From NCBI GenBank assembly GCA_012719555.1, contig JAAYAE010000179.1, positions 1 to 6,416 of the forward strand: DNA of 6,416 bases, written 5' to 3'. The notes under the pieces were generated by a model. It was not told the DNA's origin. It saw nothing but the letters and a program-made list of their open reading frames with translations, and searched no databases. Below, in pieces: positions 1-6,411 of the stretch. Source of the DNA: Acholeplasmataceae bacterium (GTDB lineage Bacteria > Bacillota > Negativicutes > Acidaminococcales > Acidaminococcaceae). The translations under genes were made by a program, and so were the position numbers. The first letter of the stretch is position 1. Each line of letters begins with the position of its first letter.

Positions 1-47
1 AAATATACCGCCCTCTTTACACTAACGGTAATATTAATTTCTGCCAT
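1..47 (-). CDS. Possible start of a further operon gene, cut by the window edge
   Basis: After the fhs stop there are 8 bp, then an ATG at 47-45 that opens a frame with no stop up to the window edge. It reads MAEINITVSVKRAVY, about 15 codons. The other two frames close within this stretch. The spacing suits a next gene in the operon, but no purine-rich ribosome binding site lies before this ATG, unlike every other gene here. I do not recognise the peptide. An alternative is that the AGAGGG at 16-11 is the ribosome binding site of a gene whose start codon lies just outside the window. The fragment is too short to assign a function. Confidence 0.25.
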   Translation of the reverse strand, partial: MAEINITVSVKRAVY

Positions 48-55
48 TAAAGCAT

Positions 56-1732
56 TCAAAAAAGACCGGTAATTTTACCATTTTCATCTACATCAATATT
101 TTCGGCAGCAGGTATCTTTGGCAAGCCCGGCATTGTCATAATGTCTCCGGTTAGAGCTATGATAAATCCTGCACCGGCTGATACTTTCAGATTACACACT
201 GTCACTATAAAACCTTTAGGTGCTCCTAACAAGGTCGCATCATCAGAAAAACTGTATTGAGTCTTCGCCATGCAAATTGGAAGATTACCAAAACCCAACT
301 CCGTTATACGGTGCATTTGCTTCCTCGCCTTAGCTGTCAATTGAACCCCATTAGCATGATATATTCGCTTGCATATATCTTCAAGCTTCTTTTCAATACC
401 AGTATTTAACTCGTAACTATAATTGAAATAATTTGGCTGATCACAAAGTCTTACCACTTCTTTAGCAAGTGCAACGCCGCCTTCTCCGCCCTTAGCCCAT
501 ACTTCGCTTAGAACAACGTTTACTCCTAAATCTTTGCATTTATCTTCCACCATTTTCAGTTCTGCTGATGTGTCAGCCGGGAAAGCATTAATAGCTACTA
601 CACAAGGCAAGCCAAACACTTTAGTCACATTTTCAACATGTTGTAATAAATTGGGCAGTCCCTTCTCCAAGGCAACTAAATTCTCCTGATTTAAATTAGC
701 CTTTAAAACTCCTCCATGATGCTTTAGAGCACGAACAGTAGCAACGACTACAACGGCCGATGGTTTAAGATCAGCCATACGACATTTGATATCCAAAAAT
801 TTCTCCGCGCCCAAATCAGCACCGAAGCCTGCTTCTGTAACAGCATAATCACCCATTTTTAAAGCCATACGAGTAGCTGTTATTGAGTTACAACCATGAG
901 CAATGTTAGCAAAAGGTCCGCCATGAATAAACGCCGGCGTATGTTCAAGAGTCTGCACTAAATTGGGTTTTAATGCGTCTTTGAGCAAAGCTGCCATAGC
1001 GCCAGTTGCTTTGAGATCGCCTGCTGTTACTGGTTTGTCATCATAAGTATAGCTAACTATAATACGACTTAAACGATTTTTCAAATCAGGAATATCAGAG
1101 GCCAAACACAAAATCGCCATAACCTCAGAGGCTACCGTAATGTCAAACCCATCCTCTCTTGGCATGCCATTCGCCTTGCCACCAAGACCATCAACAATAT
1201 TGCGCAATTGGCGATCATTCATATCAACTACACGTCGCCACGTAATTTTTCTTGGATCTATACCCAGAAGATTTCCCTGCTGAATATGGTTATCCAACAT
1301 CGCAGCTAATAGATTATTTGCCGCACCAATTGCATGAAAGTCTCCAGTGAAATGTAGGTTTATGTCTTCCATAGGTACTACTTGAGCATAACCACCTCCG
1401 GCAGCGCCTCCTTTTATACCAAAAACAGGACCTAACGAAGGTTCGCGTAATGCAACAATAGCTTTCTTCCCAATTTTACGTAGGCCGTCTGCCAAACCTA
1501 CAGAAGTAGTCGTTTTTCCTTCACCAGCTGGGGTAGGTGTAATTGCTGTAACTAGCACAAGCTTACCATTTGGATTTAACGCTTTATCACTCAACAGCTT
1601 ATAATCTATTTTAGCCTTATAGTTACCATAAAGCTCAATATATTTATCTTCTATTCCCAAATTTGCTGCAATTTCCTTAATTTCAAGCATTTGCGCATCT
1701 TGAGCAATTTCGATATCTGATTTAAAGCCCAT
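56..1732 (-). CDS. fhs: Formate-tetrahydrofolate ligase (formyl-THF synthetase)
   Basis: This cytoplasmic enzyme interconverts formate + ATP + THF with 10-formyl-THF + ADP + phosphate. At 558 residues it has the usual full length. Visible family marks are the ATP-binding loop TPTPAGEGKTT (about residues 65-75), the glycine-rich EPSLGPVFGIKGGAAGGG stretch (97-114) and HTPAFIHGGPFANIAHG (264-280). The C-terminus GAGFIIALTGDIMTMPGLP is typical of the family. The ATG at 1732 follows GGGAGAG with suitable spacing and overlaps the end of hutD by 11 nt in another frame, suggesting translational coupling. Fhs commonly works toward formyl-THF synthesis. In this context, after FtcD and the cyclodeaminase, I infer the reverse direction: disposing of the histidine-derived one-carbon unit as formate with gain of ATP. 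The identity is secure; the direction is inference. Confidence 0.97.
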   Translation of the reverse strand: MGFKSDIEIAQDAQMLEIKEIAANLGIEDKYIELYGNYKAKIDYKLLSDKALNPNGKLVLVTAITPTPAGEGKTTTSVGLADGLRKIGKKAIVALREPSLGPVFGIKGGAAGGGYAQVVPMEDINLHFTGDFHAIGAANNLLAAMLDNHIQQGNLLGIDPRKITWRRVVDMNDRQLRNIVDGLGGKANGMPREDGFDITVASEVMAILCLASDIPDLKNRLSRIIVSYTYDDKPVTAGDLKATGAMAALLKDALKPNLVQTLEHTPAFIHGGPFANIAHGCNSITATRMALKMGDYAVTEAGFGADLGAEKFLDIKCRMADLKPSAVVVVATVRALKHHGGVLKANLNQENLVALEKGLPNLLQHVENVTKVFGLPCVVAINAFPADTSAELKMVEDKCKDLGVNVVLSEVWAKGGEGGVALAKEVVRLCDQPNYFNYSYELNTGIEKKLEDICKRIYHANGVQLTAKARKQMHRITELGFGNLPICMAKTQYSFSDDATLLGAPKGFIVTVCNLKVSAGAGFIIALTGDIMTMPGLPKIPAAENIDVDENGKITGLF

Positions 1733-2381
1733 TTTTCTCTCCCTTTCTGTTACTATATCTTATGGTAGAGCAAACAACTATCGCCTCTTCCCCAGCATCT
1801 TCTATTTTCTTTATTACAATTAATAATTTATCCGTAACATTGCCTGTAAATGTAACAAAATCACCATCTACTAACTTTAATTTATTATTTTGTGTAGGAA
1901 TAGCTACATTGACAGCACCGCCAACAACATACAAAGACATAGCTACAACTTCACCAGTTCCTGACAAAGAAGTTAGATTCGTATTAATAGTCAGGTTCTT
2001 TTTTATTCTATAACCATGAATGCAACCACCACAGTCATCTGTAAAAATTAGGTTAAAATCCTGAACTTTACCCTCGCTGATAGTAGTCCAGCTACCATGA
2101 AAACTGTCGGTTTCTAAAGAATGTAACTCTTTGTCATAATGATTCTGATGATGAAGTTTTAATGTATCTCCTCTTAAAGGCATTATAATCCGATTATAAG
2201 CTGGCAAGTTTGTAAAAGTGGACTTAGCATCTTCTACTATCGCTGTACTAATGCGCCAAAGGAAATCTCTACCTTTATAACTACTACTTGGCGGATATAA
2301 AGCTAGCTCGGTTGTCGTACCACCGGACCATTTGCTAATGCTTTGTTCTTCTTGATGTTTTATTTTTACTTCCCAAGTCAT
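1722..2381 (-). CDS. hutD: HutD/Ves-family protein of histidine utilisation
   Basis: This is a cupin-like protein of the HutD/Ves family, which is often encoded with hut genes. Its biochemical role is not settled; a regulatory or metabolite-binding role in histidine catabolism has been proposed. From the chosen start it has 219 residues. Family marks are KWSGGTTTELALYPP (17-31), where other members have a W-x-N-G-G-G-x-T-x-E pattern, FLWRISTAIVE (40-50), LPAYNRIIMPLRG (59-71) and VQDFNLIF (106-113). The ATG at 2381 is preferred because AGAGG lies 7 nt upstream and the protein then begins MTWEVKI, as relatives do. An in-frame GTG at 2411 would add ten residues, but that start lies next to a strong hairpin and lacks a good ribosome binding site. 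The gene ends 11 nt inside fhs. Its presence ties the neighbouring FtcD and cyclodeaminase to histidine breakdown. Confidence 0.9.
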   Translation of the reverse strand: MTWEVKIKHQEEQSISKWSGGTTTELALYPPSSSYKGRDFLWRISTAIVEDAKSTFTNLPAYNRIIMPLRGDTLKLHHQNHYDKELHSLETDSFHGSWTTISEGKVQDFNLIFTDDCGGCIHGYRIKKNLTINTNLTSLSGTGEVVAMSLYVVGGAVNVAIPTQNNKLKLVDGDFVTFTGNVTDKLLIVIKKIEDAGEEAIVVCSTIRYSNRKGEKNGL

Positions 2382-2388
2382 ATTATTA

Positions 2389-2393
2389 CCTCT
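2389..2393 (-). promoter_or_regulatory. Ribosome binding site that decides the hutD start
   Basis: AGAGG on the minus strand lies 7 nt before the ATG at 2381. No comparable motif precedes the upstream in-frame GTG at 2411, where the sequence is the 3' arm of a hairpin. This supports the shorter 219-residue HutD. Confidence 0.65.
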
Positions 2394-2412
2394 TTTTGCC
2401 ATAACCAACACA

Positions 2413-2458
2413 ACCTACCGCCGAATATGTGTTTTAACACACTTCTAAGGCAGTAGGT
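2413..2458 (-). other. Long imperfect hairpin between the cyclodeaminase gene and hutD
   Basis: In the transcript, ACCTACTGCC (2458-2449) pairs with GGCGGTAGGT (2422-2413) over 10 bp with one G-U pair. Inside this, GAA (2445-2443) can pair with TTC (2425-2423), and the near-palindrome TGTGTTAAAACACA (2441-2428) closes the top. A 3-nt bulge (TTA) and a 1-nt bulge interrupt the stem. The sequence after the 3' arm is TTGTGTTGGTT, which is U-rich but not a true U-tract. A strong intrinsic terminator is therefore unlikely. A leaky attenuator, an mRNA processing or stability element, or a copy of a dispersed palindromic repeat are all possible. The structure is directly visible; its role is unknown. 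Confidence 0.6.
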
Positions 2459-2485
2459 AGCCAATGATAAATATCTTAAAAGTAA

Positions 2486-3082
2486 CTAAAATTCCAATTT
2501 CAGGCTAGTCAATTCATCTTTCATAACTTTTATCTTAGCTTCTATATCACCAACAAAAAGTGCATCATTAATTGAGCCCAAATTTATTTCAACATTATAT
2601 ACCGCACCGCAAAAAGCTGCATGTGTACACGCAATAGCCACTTTGCCATCGCTGTTAGCATTAGGATTGCCGATTATTAAAGCCTTCTTAGTAAGTTTTA
2701 TTAAATGTATGCAATTCTCGGCTACACTTAAAGGAATCAACGTAGCTTTCTTTGTGGCCACCTGAATAGAGACATTGCGCACTTTCTTAAGCTCATCCGT
2801 ATCCTTAGGCAGTTTGAAGCAATCCATCAGTTCATTAAAAGCAGAAGTATCTGCATCTATGCTCTTAATAAAGAAATCTTGTAATTTTAAAGCTCCCTCC
2901 ATAATCTGAGCTACTTCCTCACTGACACTAGCGTATTTTTCACCCTGTGTCAGACGCATAACCATACCGCACAGTGAAGCTCCCAATGCCCCTGAAAGGG
3001 CAGCTACACTTCCTCCTCCTGGTGCAGGAGAATCAGATGCCAACTCGGTCAAAAAATCTTTAACTGTCTTGTCTATTAGCAT
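2486..3082 (-). CDS. fchA: Formimidoyl-THF cyclodeaminase / methenyl-THF cyclohydrolase family protein
   Basis: The protein belongs to the family of the C-terminal domain of mammalian FTCD and of bacterial FchA. The expected reaction is conversion of 5-formimino-THF to 5,10-methenyl-THF with release of ammonia; some relatives act as methenyl-THF cyclohydrolases. The 198 residues match stand-alone members. Visible marks are SPAPGGGSVAALSGALG (18-34), the acidic DADTSAF segment (76-82) and the NPNANSD motif (139-145). The mostly helical composition also fits. The ATG at 3082 shares one base with the ftcD stop (TAATG), and its GGAGG lies inside the end of ftcD, so translation is probably coupled. 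Pairing with FtcD favours cyclodeaminase over cyclohydrolase. The two cannot be separated from sequence alone, and no other cyclohydrolase is present here. Confidence 0.92.
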   Translation of the reverse strand: MLIDKTVKDFLTELASDSPAPGGGSVAALSGALGASLCGMVMRLTQGEKYASVSEEVAQIMEGALKLQDFFIKSIDADTSAFNELMDCFKLPKDTDELKKVRNVSIQVATKKATLIPLSVAENCIHLIKLTKKALIIGNPNANSDGKVAIACTHAAFCGAVYNVEINLGSINDALFVGDIEAKIKVMKDELTSLKLEF

Positions 3083-3981
3083 TACATACCCTCCGTATTC
3101 TCTTCAAAGACCTGTTTGCGTTCAAACCCTTCCAGTCGCAAATAAAATTCTGCTACATCCAGCAAAGCCTGTAGAGGAGTCAGACCAATAATTTCACTAC
3201 CAACGACGTTAACACCATAACGAGCAGCTTCCGACTTCACAGTTTCAAAAACTCTGAACAACGGTGTTCCTGTATAATCCACCATGTTTATGCTTACCTG
3301 CGTCTGATGACGCTCTTCAAGCATAACGCCCATGGCCCTAACATAACGATAACCACCACGAGCTTCGCGTATAACATTTGCAATCTTCTTGGCAAGCTTG
3401 ATATCCGGTGTATCTAAGTTAATATTAAAAGCTATCAAAAACTGACGGGCACCAACTACTGTCGCACCAGACTTTAAATTCATTTCTGGTTTACCATAGT
3501 CAGGATAACGTTCCTGTTTCTTAATATCTTCAATCAAACCTTCGTACTGACCTTTACGTACGTCAGGGAGCTTAACCCGATCAGGACGTTTAGCAGCAGC
3601 TTCATACAGATATACCGGTATGTCCAATTTCTCGGCAATTTCTTTGCCTAATTCATTAGCCAAAGTTATACACTCATCCATCGTAACTTCCCTAACCGGA
3701 ATAAAAGGAATAACATCTGTAGCTCCTATTCTAGGATGAGCGCCGTGATGAGTCCGCATATCAATAAGTTCTGCCGCTTTCGCACAAGAATTGAAAGCCG
3801 CCTTTTTGCACGCTTCCGGAGCACCTATAAATGTGACAACCACCCTGTTGTGGTCAGCGTCAGGTTTAACGTCTAGAAGTGTCACCCCTGGAACCCTTTT
3901 TACTTCATCAGTAATAGCATTAATAACATCAGGACGACGACCTTCACTAAAATTCGGTACACATTCAACTAATTTACTCAT
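3082..3981 (-). CDS. ftcD: Glutamate formimidoyltransferase
   Basis: This enzyme transfers the formimino group of N-formimino-L-glutamate to tetrahydrofolate, giving 5-formimino-THF and glutamate, in the folate branch of histidine degradation. The 299 residues cover both formiminotransferase subdomains but not the cyclodeaminase domain that is fused to it in mammals. The N-terminus VECVPNFSEGR (5-15) is diagnostic. His82 in HHGAHPRIGA lies at the same position as the catalytic His82 of mammalian FTCD. GARQFLIAFNINL (177-189) and VVGSEIIGLTPLQALLD (259-275) are also family marks. The ATG at 3981 has AAGGAG 9 nt upstream. The gene overlaps the cyclodeaminase by one base, which matches two enzymes that share a channelled intermediate. 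A glycine formimidoyltransferase from purine fermentation is a less likely reading, given the hutD neighbour. Confidence 0.95.
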   Translation of the reverse strand: MSKLVECVPNFSEGRRPDVINAITDEVKRVPGVTLLDVKPDADHNRVVVTFIGAPEACKKAAFNSCAKAAELIDMRTHHGAHPRIGATDVIPFIPVREVTMDECITLANELGKEIAEKLDIPVYLYEAAAKRPDRVKLPDVRKGQYEGLIEDIKKQERYPDYGKPEMNLKSGATVVGARQFLIAFNINLDTPDIKLAKKIANVIREARGGYRYVRAMGVMLEERHQTQVSINMVDYTGTPLFRVFETVKSEAARYGVNVVGSEIIGLTPLQALLDVAEFYLRLEGFERKQVFEENTEGM

Positions 3982-4034
3982 GTTATCAAGCTCCTTTTTT
4001 ATAAATAATTTAAATTAAAACTATGATATACACA

Positions 4035-5270
4035 TCAACCGGCAAAATGATTAATAAACCACACAATACAAGGTAAGCCAACTAAATCAATTAAAACTGC
4101 ACCGCACAGAGGTACTATTAAGAAAGCTTTATAACTCATGACGTTATAATGTTCACAAACAGCGCCCATATTGGCAACAGCATTAGGTGTAGCACCTAGA
4201 CCATGACCCATCAAACCGGCACAGATAACCACAGCATCATAGTCCTTGCCTAACAGACGGAACAAAACGAATACAGCTAGAAAAGTCAAGGCGATAGTCT
4301 GTAGTACTAATATGCTTATAAGTGGCAGTGCTAGATCATACAAATCCCATATGCGCAAAGTCATCATAGCCATAGTCAAGAACATGCCAATGCTTACGTC
4401 AGCCATCAGATCTATATTCTTCATATTAATCTTAAGCATATTAAATTGGTCATTAATATTGCGGAAAATAACTGCAATAATCATGGCGCCTACATAACCA
4501 GGCAAGTCGAATCCAGTAGCTACTTTAAGTTTGCCGGATACAAGTGCGCCAATAGCCATAACTACCAAAACTAAAACCATCATACGAATCAAGCCCTTAC
4601 TTTCAATAGTTTCTTCCGAGGCTCCTCCTACAGCTTCTTCAAAACTACTAAAATGCTCTTTACTTGCTTCCACTACTACATGATTTTTTTCAATAAGGAA
4701 CTTAGCAACAGGACCACCTAAGAGACCTCCTGCAATTAGGCCAAAGGTAGCCGAAGCAATAGCCACAGCCGTAGCCCCTTTAACGCCTAGTGCTTCAGCC
4801 GTAGGACCAAAAGCAGCTGCTGCTCCATGACCGCCTTCCAATGAAACCGCCCCAGCCATAACTCCCAATACAGGATTGATACCAAAAGCAGATGCTAAGG
4901 CAGCCCCGAAAGTATTTTGAAAAATAGAAATAAACCAGCAGAAAAACAGATAAATTAAAAGTGCTTTACCGCCTTGTTTCATTAATGCTAGGCTACCTCC
5001 TAAACCAACTGTTGTAAAGAAAGCAATCATAAAAGGTGATTGCAAGCTAGTAGTAAAATTGAAATTAACGACACCTGTTTCTTTGAAAATTAATGCGAGG
5101 AGCGCAAACGCAAAACCACCAATCACCGGTGCAGGAATACAGAACCTATTAAAAAAATCCACCTTATTTCGTAACCAATATCCCATAACCAATAATAAGC
5201 CAGCCAAAGCAGTCGTAGCTATCATATCCATTTTCAAAACCAGAATACCCTTTACAACTTCAAATTCCAT
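4035..5270 (-). CDS. gltS: Sodium/glutamate symporter GltS
   Basis: GltS is an inner-membrane Na+-coupled glutamate carrier. The 411 residues are near the usual length of about 400. The sequence is strongly hydrophobic, with two inverted halves. The N-terminal half carries the pore-loop motif SLEGGHGAAAAFG (143-155) and the C-terminal half carries MGHGLGATPNAVANM (354-368); both match the conserved GltS signatures. A hydrophilic, Glu/Ser-rich loop at about 193-227 separates the halves. The ATG at 5270 has AGGAGG 8 nt upstream. Met14 aligns better with the start of E. coli GltS, so about ten residues are an N-terminal extension, but the ribosome binding site supports the longer form. Glutamate is the product of the following gene, ftcD. 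The carrier may therefore take up glutamate for fermentation or help balance it; the direction is inference. Confidence 0.95.
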   Translation of the reverse strand: MEFEVVKGILVLKMDMIATTALAGLLLVMGYWLRNKVDFFNRFCIPAPVIGGFAFALLALIFKETGVVNFNFTTSLQSPFMIAFFTTVGLGGSLALMKQGGKALLIYLFFCWFISIFQNTFGAALASAFGINPVLGVMAGAVSLEGGHGAAAAFGPTAEALGVKGATAVAIASATFGLIAGGLLGGPVAKFLIEKNHVVVEASKEHFSSFEEAVGGASEETIESKGLIRMMVLVLVVMAIGALVSGKLKVATGFDLPGYVGAMIIAVIFRNINDQFNMLKINMKNIDLMADVSIGMFLTMAMMTLRIWDLYDLALPLISILVLQTIALTFLAVFVLFRLLGKDYDAVVICAGLMGHGLGATPNAVANMGAVCEHYNVMSYKAFLIVPLCGAVLIDLVGLPCIVWFINHFAG

Positions 5271-5390
5271 TTACTATACCTCCTTAATAATGCCTAATTA
5301 TTGAGCCGCAAGCCTAATTACCTGTCATAAATCCTATCGCCTCCGCATCCTATTATTCTCAATAACTTTAAAAAGGTTAGTACAAAAAAA
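5271..5390. other. 120-bp gap between the ureohydrolase gene and gltS, with two direct-repeat pairs
   Basis: This is the longest non-coding stretch in the window. It contains GCCTAATTA twice (5292-5300 and 5312-5320, period 20) and ATCCTAT twice (5331-5337 and 5347-5353, period 16). The gltS ribosome binding site AGGAGG is at 5284-5279. I see no convincing terminator hairpin with a U-tract and no good -35/-10 pair. Nothing resembles a glycine or guanidine riboswitch. Whether gltS is transcribed from its own promoter here cannot be decided. Confidence 0.5.
5292..5320. repeat. 9-bp direct repeat GCCTAATTA, two copies
   Basis: Two exact copies lie at 5292-5300 and 5312-5320. Their 20-bp period, about two helical turns, would put both on the same DNA face. 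They sit 22 bp upstream of the gltS start, a place suited to a regulator binding site. AT-rich DNA can give such matches by chance. Confidence 0.5.
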
Positions 5391-6371
5391 TTATTTTATA
5401 GTTGAAAGCCCTCTGTGTTCACATTCTTTAGTTACAAAACCAAGTAAGTCGGATATAAGCCTTGCTGCAAGGTACGACGTTGTTTCCCCTGCATCATCGT
5501 AAGGAGGAGCTACTTCAACCATATCAAAACCAATAATTCTACTATGCTTTGCTACAGCTTCTAATATTTCAACAATTTCATCATAAAGGAACCCACCAAA
5601 CATGGGTGATCCTGTAGCCGGAGCACATGCAGCATCCATTCCATCAATATCAAATGTAATAAAAACTTTTCCCATAGTGGGTAAATCAGTAAGAATGTTT
5701 TTTATTCCAACAGAACGAGTAGCCTTCACAGAATAAATCTTATCTCCATGAGCTTGAGCATCAGCAAAATCTGATGGTCCACTACTGCCAATTCCTCTTA
5801 TGCCAAGATGAATAATCTTGCCAATGTAAGGTAAATTAGCAACATTACGCATAGGAGAACCATTTGAAAGTGTCTGACCTCCTATGGAATGGGTCCAATC
5901 CAAATGTGCATCAATATGAATAATATCAAATGGTCCCACTATTTTCATACCCTTAATAACAGGATAGGTTATAGAATGATCACCACCCAAAACAACTGGC
6001 ATAATACCCTGAGATGTTAAAATATGAACAGCTTCGGTTAGGTTTTCAAAACTCGCGGTAATATCTCCCGGAACATAATCAACATCTCCACAATCAACGA
6101 TCTTCCAGAGGCTGCTATCCAAATACATTTCATTCCGTTCGGGATCATAAGTTCCTCCTTTTTTGTATGAAAATCTAGTAGAAGCAATCCGAATCCCACG
6201 GGGCCCCAGGCGCGTACCAGTCCTCCCTTGAATTGCCAAATCAAATGGTGCTCCGATAATAGCAATATCTGCATTTAAATTATGAATATCTGTGCAAATA
6301 TCACTCTTTGCAAAACTAGCAATACCGGTAGGAGCCATATTAACAGGCTTTTTAGTGCTAAAATTATCCAA
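5391..6371 (-). CDS. Agmatinase/arginase-family ureohydrolase, substrate uncertain
   Basis: This is a binuclear-metal (usually Mn2+, in some members Ni2+) hydrolase that splits a guanidino or formimino group, typically releasing urea. The 326 residues are slightly longer than E. coli SpeB (about 306). Metal-ligand motifs are intact: GGDHS (129-133, His132), DAHLD (154-158, Asp154, His156, Asp158) and FDID (240-243, Asp241, Asp243). The conserved acid Glu286 sits in VEVAPPYD. GGDHS places it with agmatinase and guanidinobutyrase-like enzymes and away from HutG formiminoglutamases, which carry GGGH-type motifs. DAHLDW and GMDAACAPATGSP differ from the DAHTDT and CLDPAFAPGTGTP of standard agmatinases. 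The start is TTG at 6371, preceded by a strong AGGAGG at 8 nt; a later in-frame ATG at Met12 has no such support. No arginine decarboxylase gene is in the window. Agmatine, guanidinobutyrate or guanidine are candidate substrates. Confidence 0.88.
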   Translation of the reverse strand: MDNFSTKKPVNMAPTGIASFAKSDICTDIHNLNADIAIIGAPFDLAIQGRTGTRLGPRGIRIASTRFSYKKGGTYDPERNEMYLDSSLWKIVDCGDVDYVPGDITASFENLTEAVHILTSQGIMPVVLGGDHSITYPVIKGMKIVGPFDIIHIDAHLDWTHSIGGQTLSNGSPMRNVANLPYIGKIIHLGIRGIGSSGPSDFADAQAHGDKIYSVKATRSVGIKNILTDLPTMGKVFITFDIDGMDAACAPATGSPMFGGFLYDEIVEILEAVAKHSRIIGFDMVEVAPPYDDAGETTSYLAARLISDLLGFVTKECEHRGLSTIK

Positions 6372-6379
6372 AACTCTCT

Positions 6380-6385
6380 CCTCCT
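6380..6385 (-). promoter_or_regulatory. Ribosome binding site for the TTG-started ureohydrolase
   Basis: A perfect AGGAGG lies 8 nt before the TTG at 6371. It is the reason for choosing this non-ATG start over the ATG of Met12. Confidence 0.8.
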
Positions 6386-6392
6386 TTTGGAC

Positions 6393-6411
6393 ACTATAAT
6401 GAAACGCTTTC
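6393..6411 (-). promoter_or_regulatory. Possible -10 box and cre-like operator upstream of the ureohydrolase gene
   Basis: On the minus strand GAAAGCGTTTC (6411-6401) is followed closely by TATAGT (6398-6393). The core AAAGCGTTT matches the centre of the CcpA-binding cre consensus, but the flanking TG and CA positions do not match well. TATAGT agrees with TATAAT at five of six positions. The matching -35 would lie at or beyond the window edge, so the promoter cannot be confirmed. If real, the leader would be only about 15 nt long, and the cre-like core would lie in the -35/-10 spacer, a place where a bound regulator would repress. Confidence 0.3.

Noticed and set aside
1762..2013. Plus-strand 83-codon open frame opposite hutD
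   Set aside because: Antisense to a well-conserved gene, with no ribosome binding site and no recognisable protein.
2382..2411. Ten-residue N-terminal extension of HutD from a GTG at 2411
   Set aside because: The GTG abuts the hairpin 3' arm and lacks a ribosome binding site, while the ATG at 2381 has one at good spacing.
3791..4018. Plus-strand 75-codon open frame opposite the start of ftcD
   Set aside because: Shadow of the conserved ftcD N-terminus; low-complexity product with no family marks.
3982..4034. Promoter for ftcD in the AT-rich 53-bp gap (TATAAA-like box)
   Set aside because: No -35 element at acceptable spacing; AT-rich DNA readily gives -10-like hexamers.
4246..4497. Plus-strand 83-codon open frame opposite gltS
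   Set aside because: Antisense to a conserved membrane protein gene and rich in basic residues, as expected from a shadow frame.
5059..5304. Plus-strand 81-codon open frame opposite the gltS start
   Set aside because: No ribosome binding site or homologous pattern; overlaps conserved gltS coding sequence.
5271..5390. Riboswitch (guanidine or glycine type) upstream of gltS
   Set aside because: No ACGR-loop hairpins and no glycine-aptamer core were seen in the gap.
6038..6274. Minus-strand 78-codon open frame inside the ureohydrolase gene
   Set aside because: It lies wholly within the conserved N-terminal half of the ureohydrolase gene in another frame.
5391..6371. HutG formiminoglutamase
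   Set aside because: The GGDHS motif and the overall motif set fit the agmatinase side of the family, and FtcD already serves formiminoglutamate.
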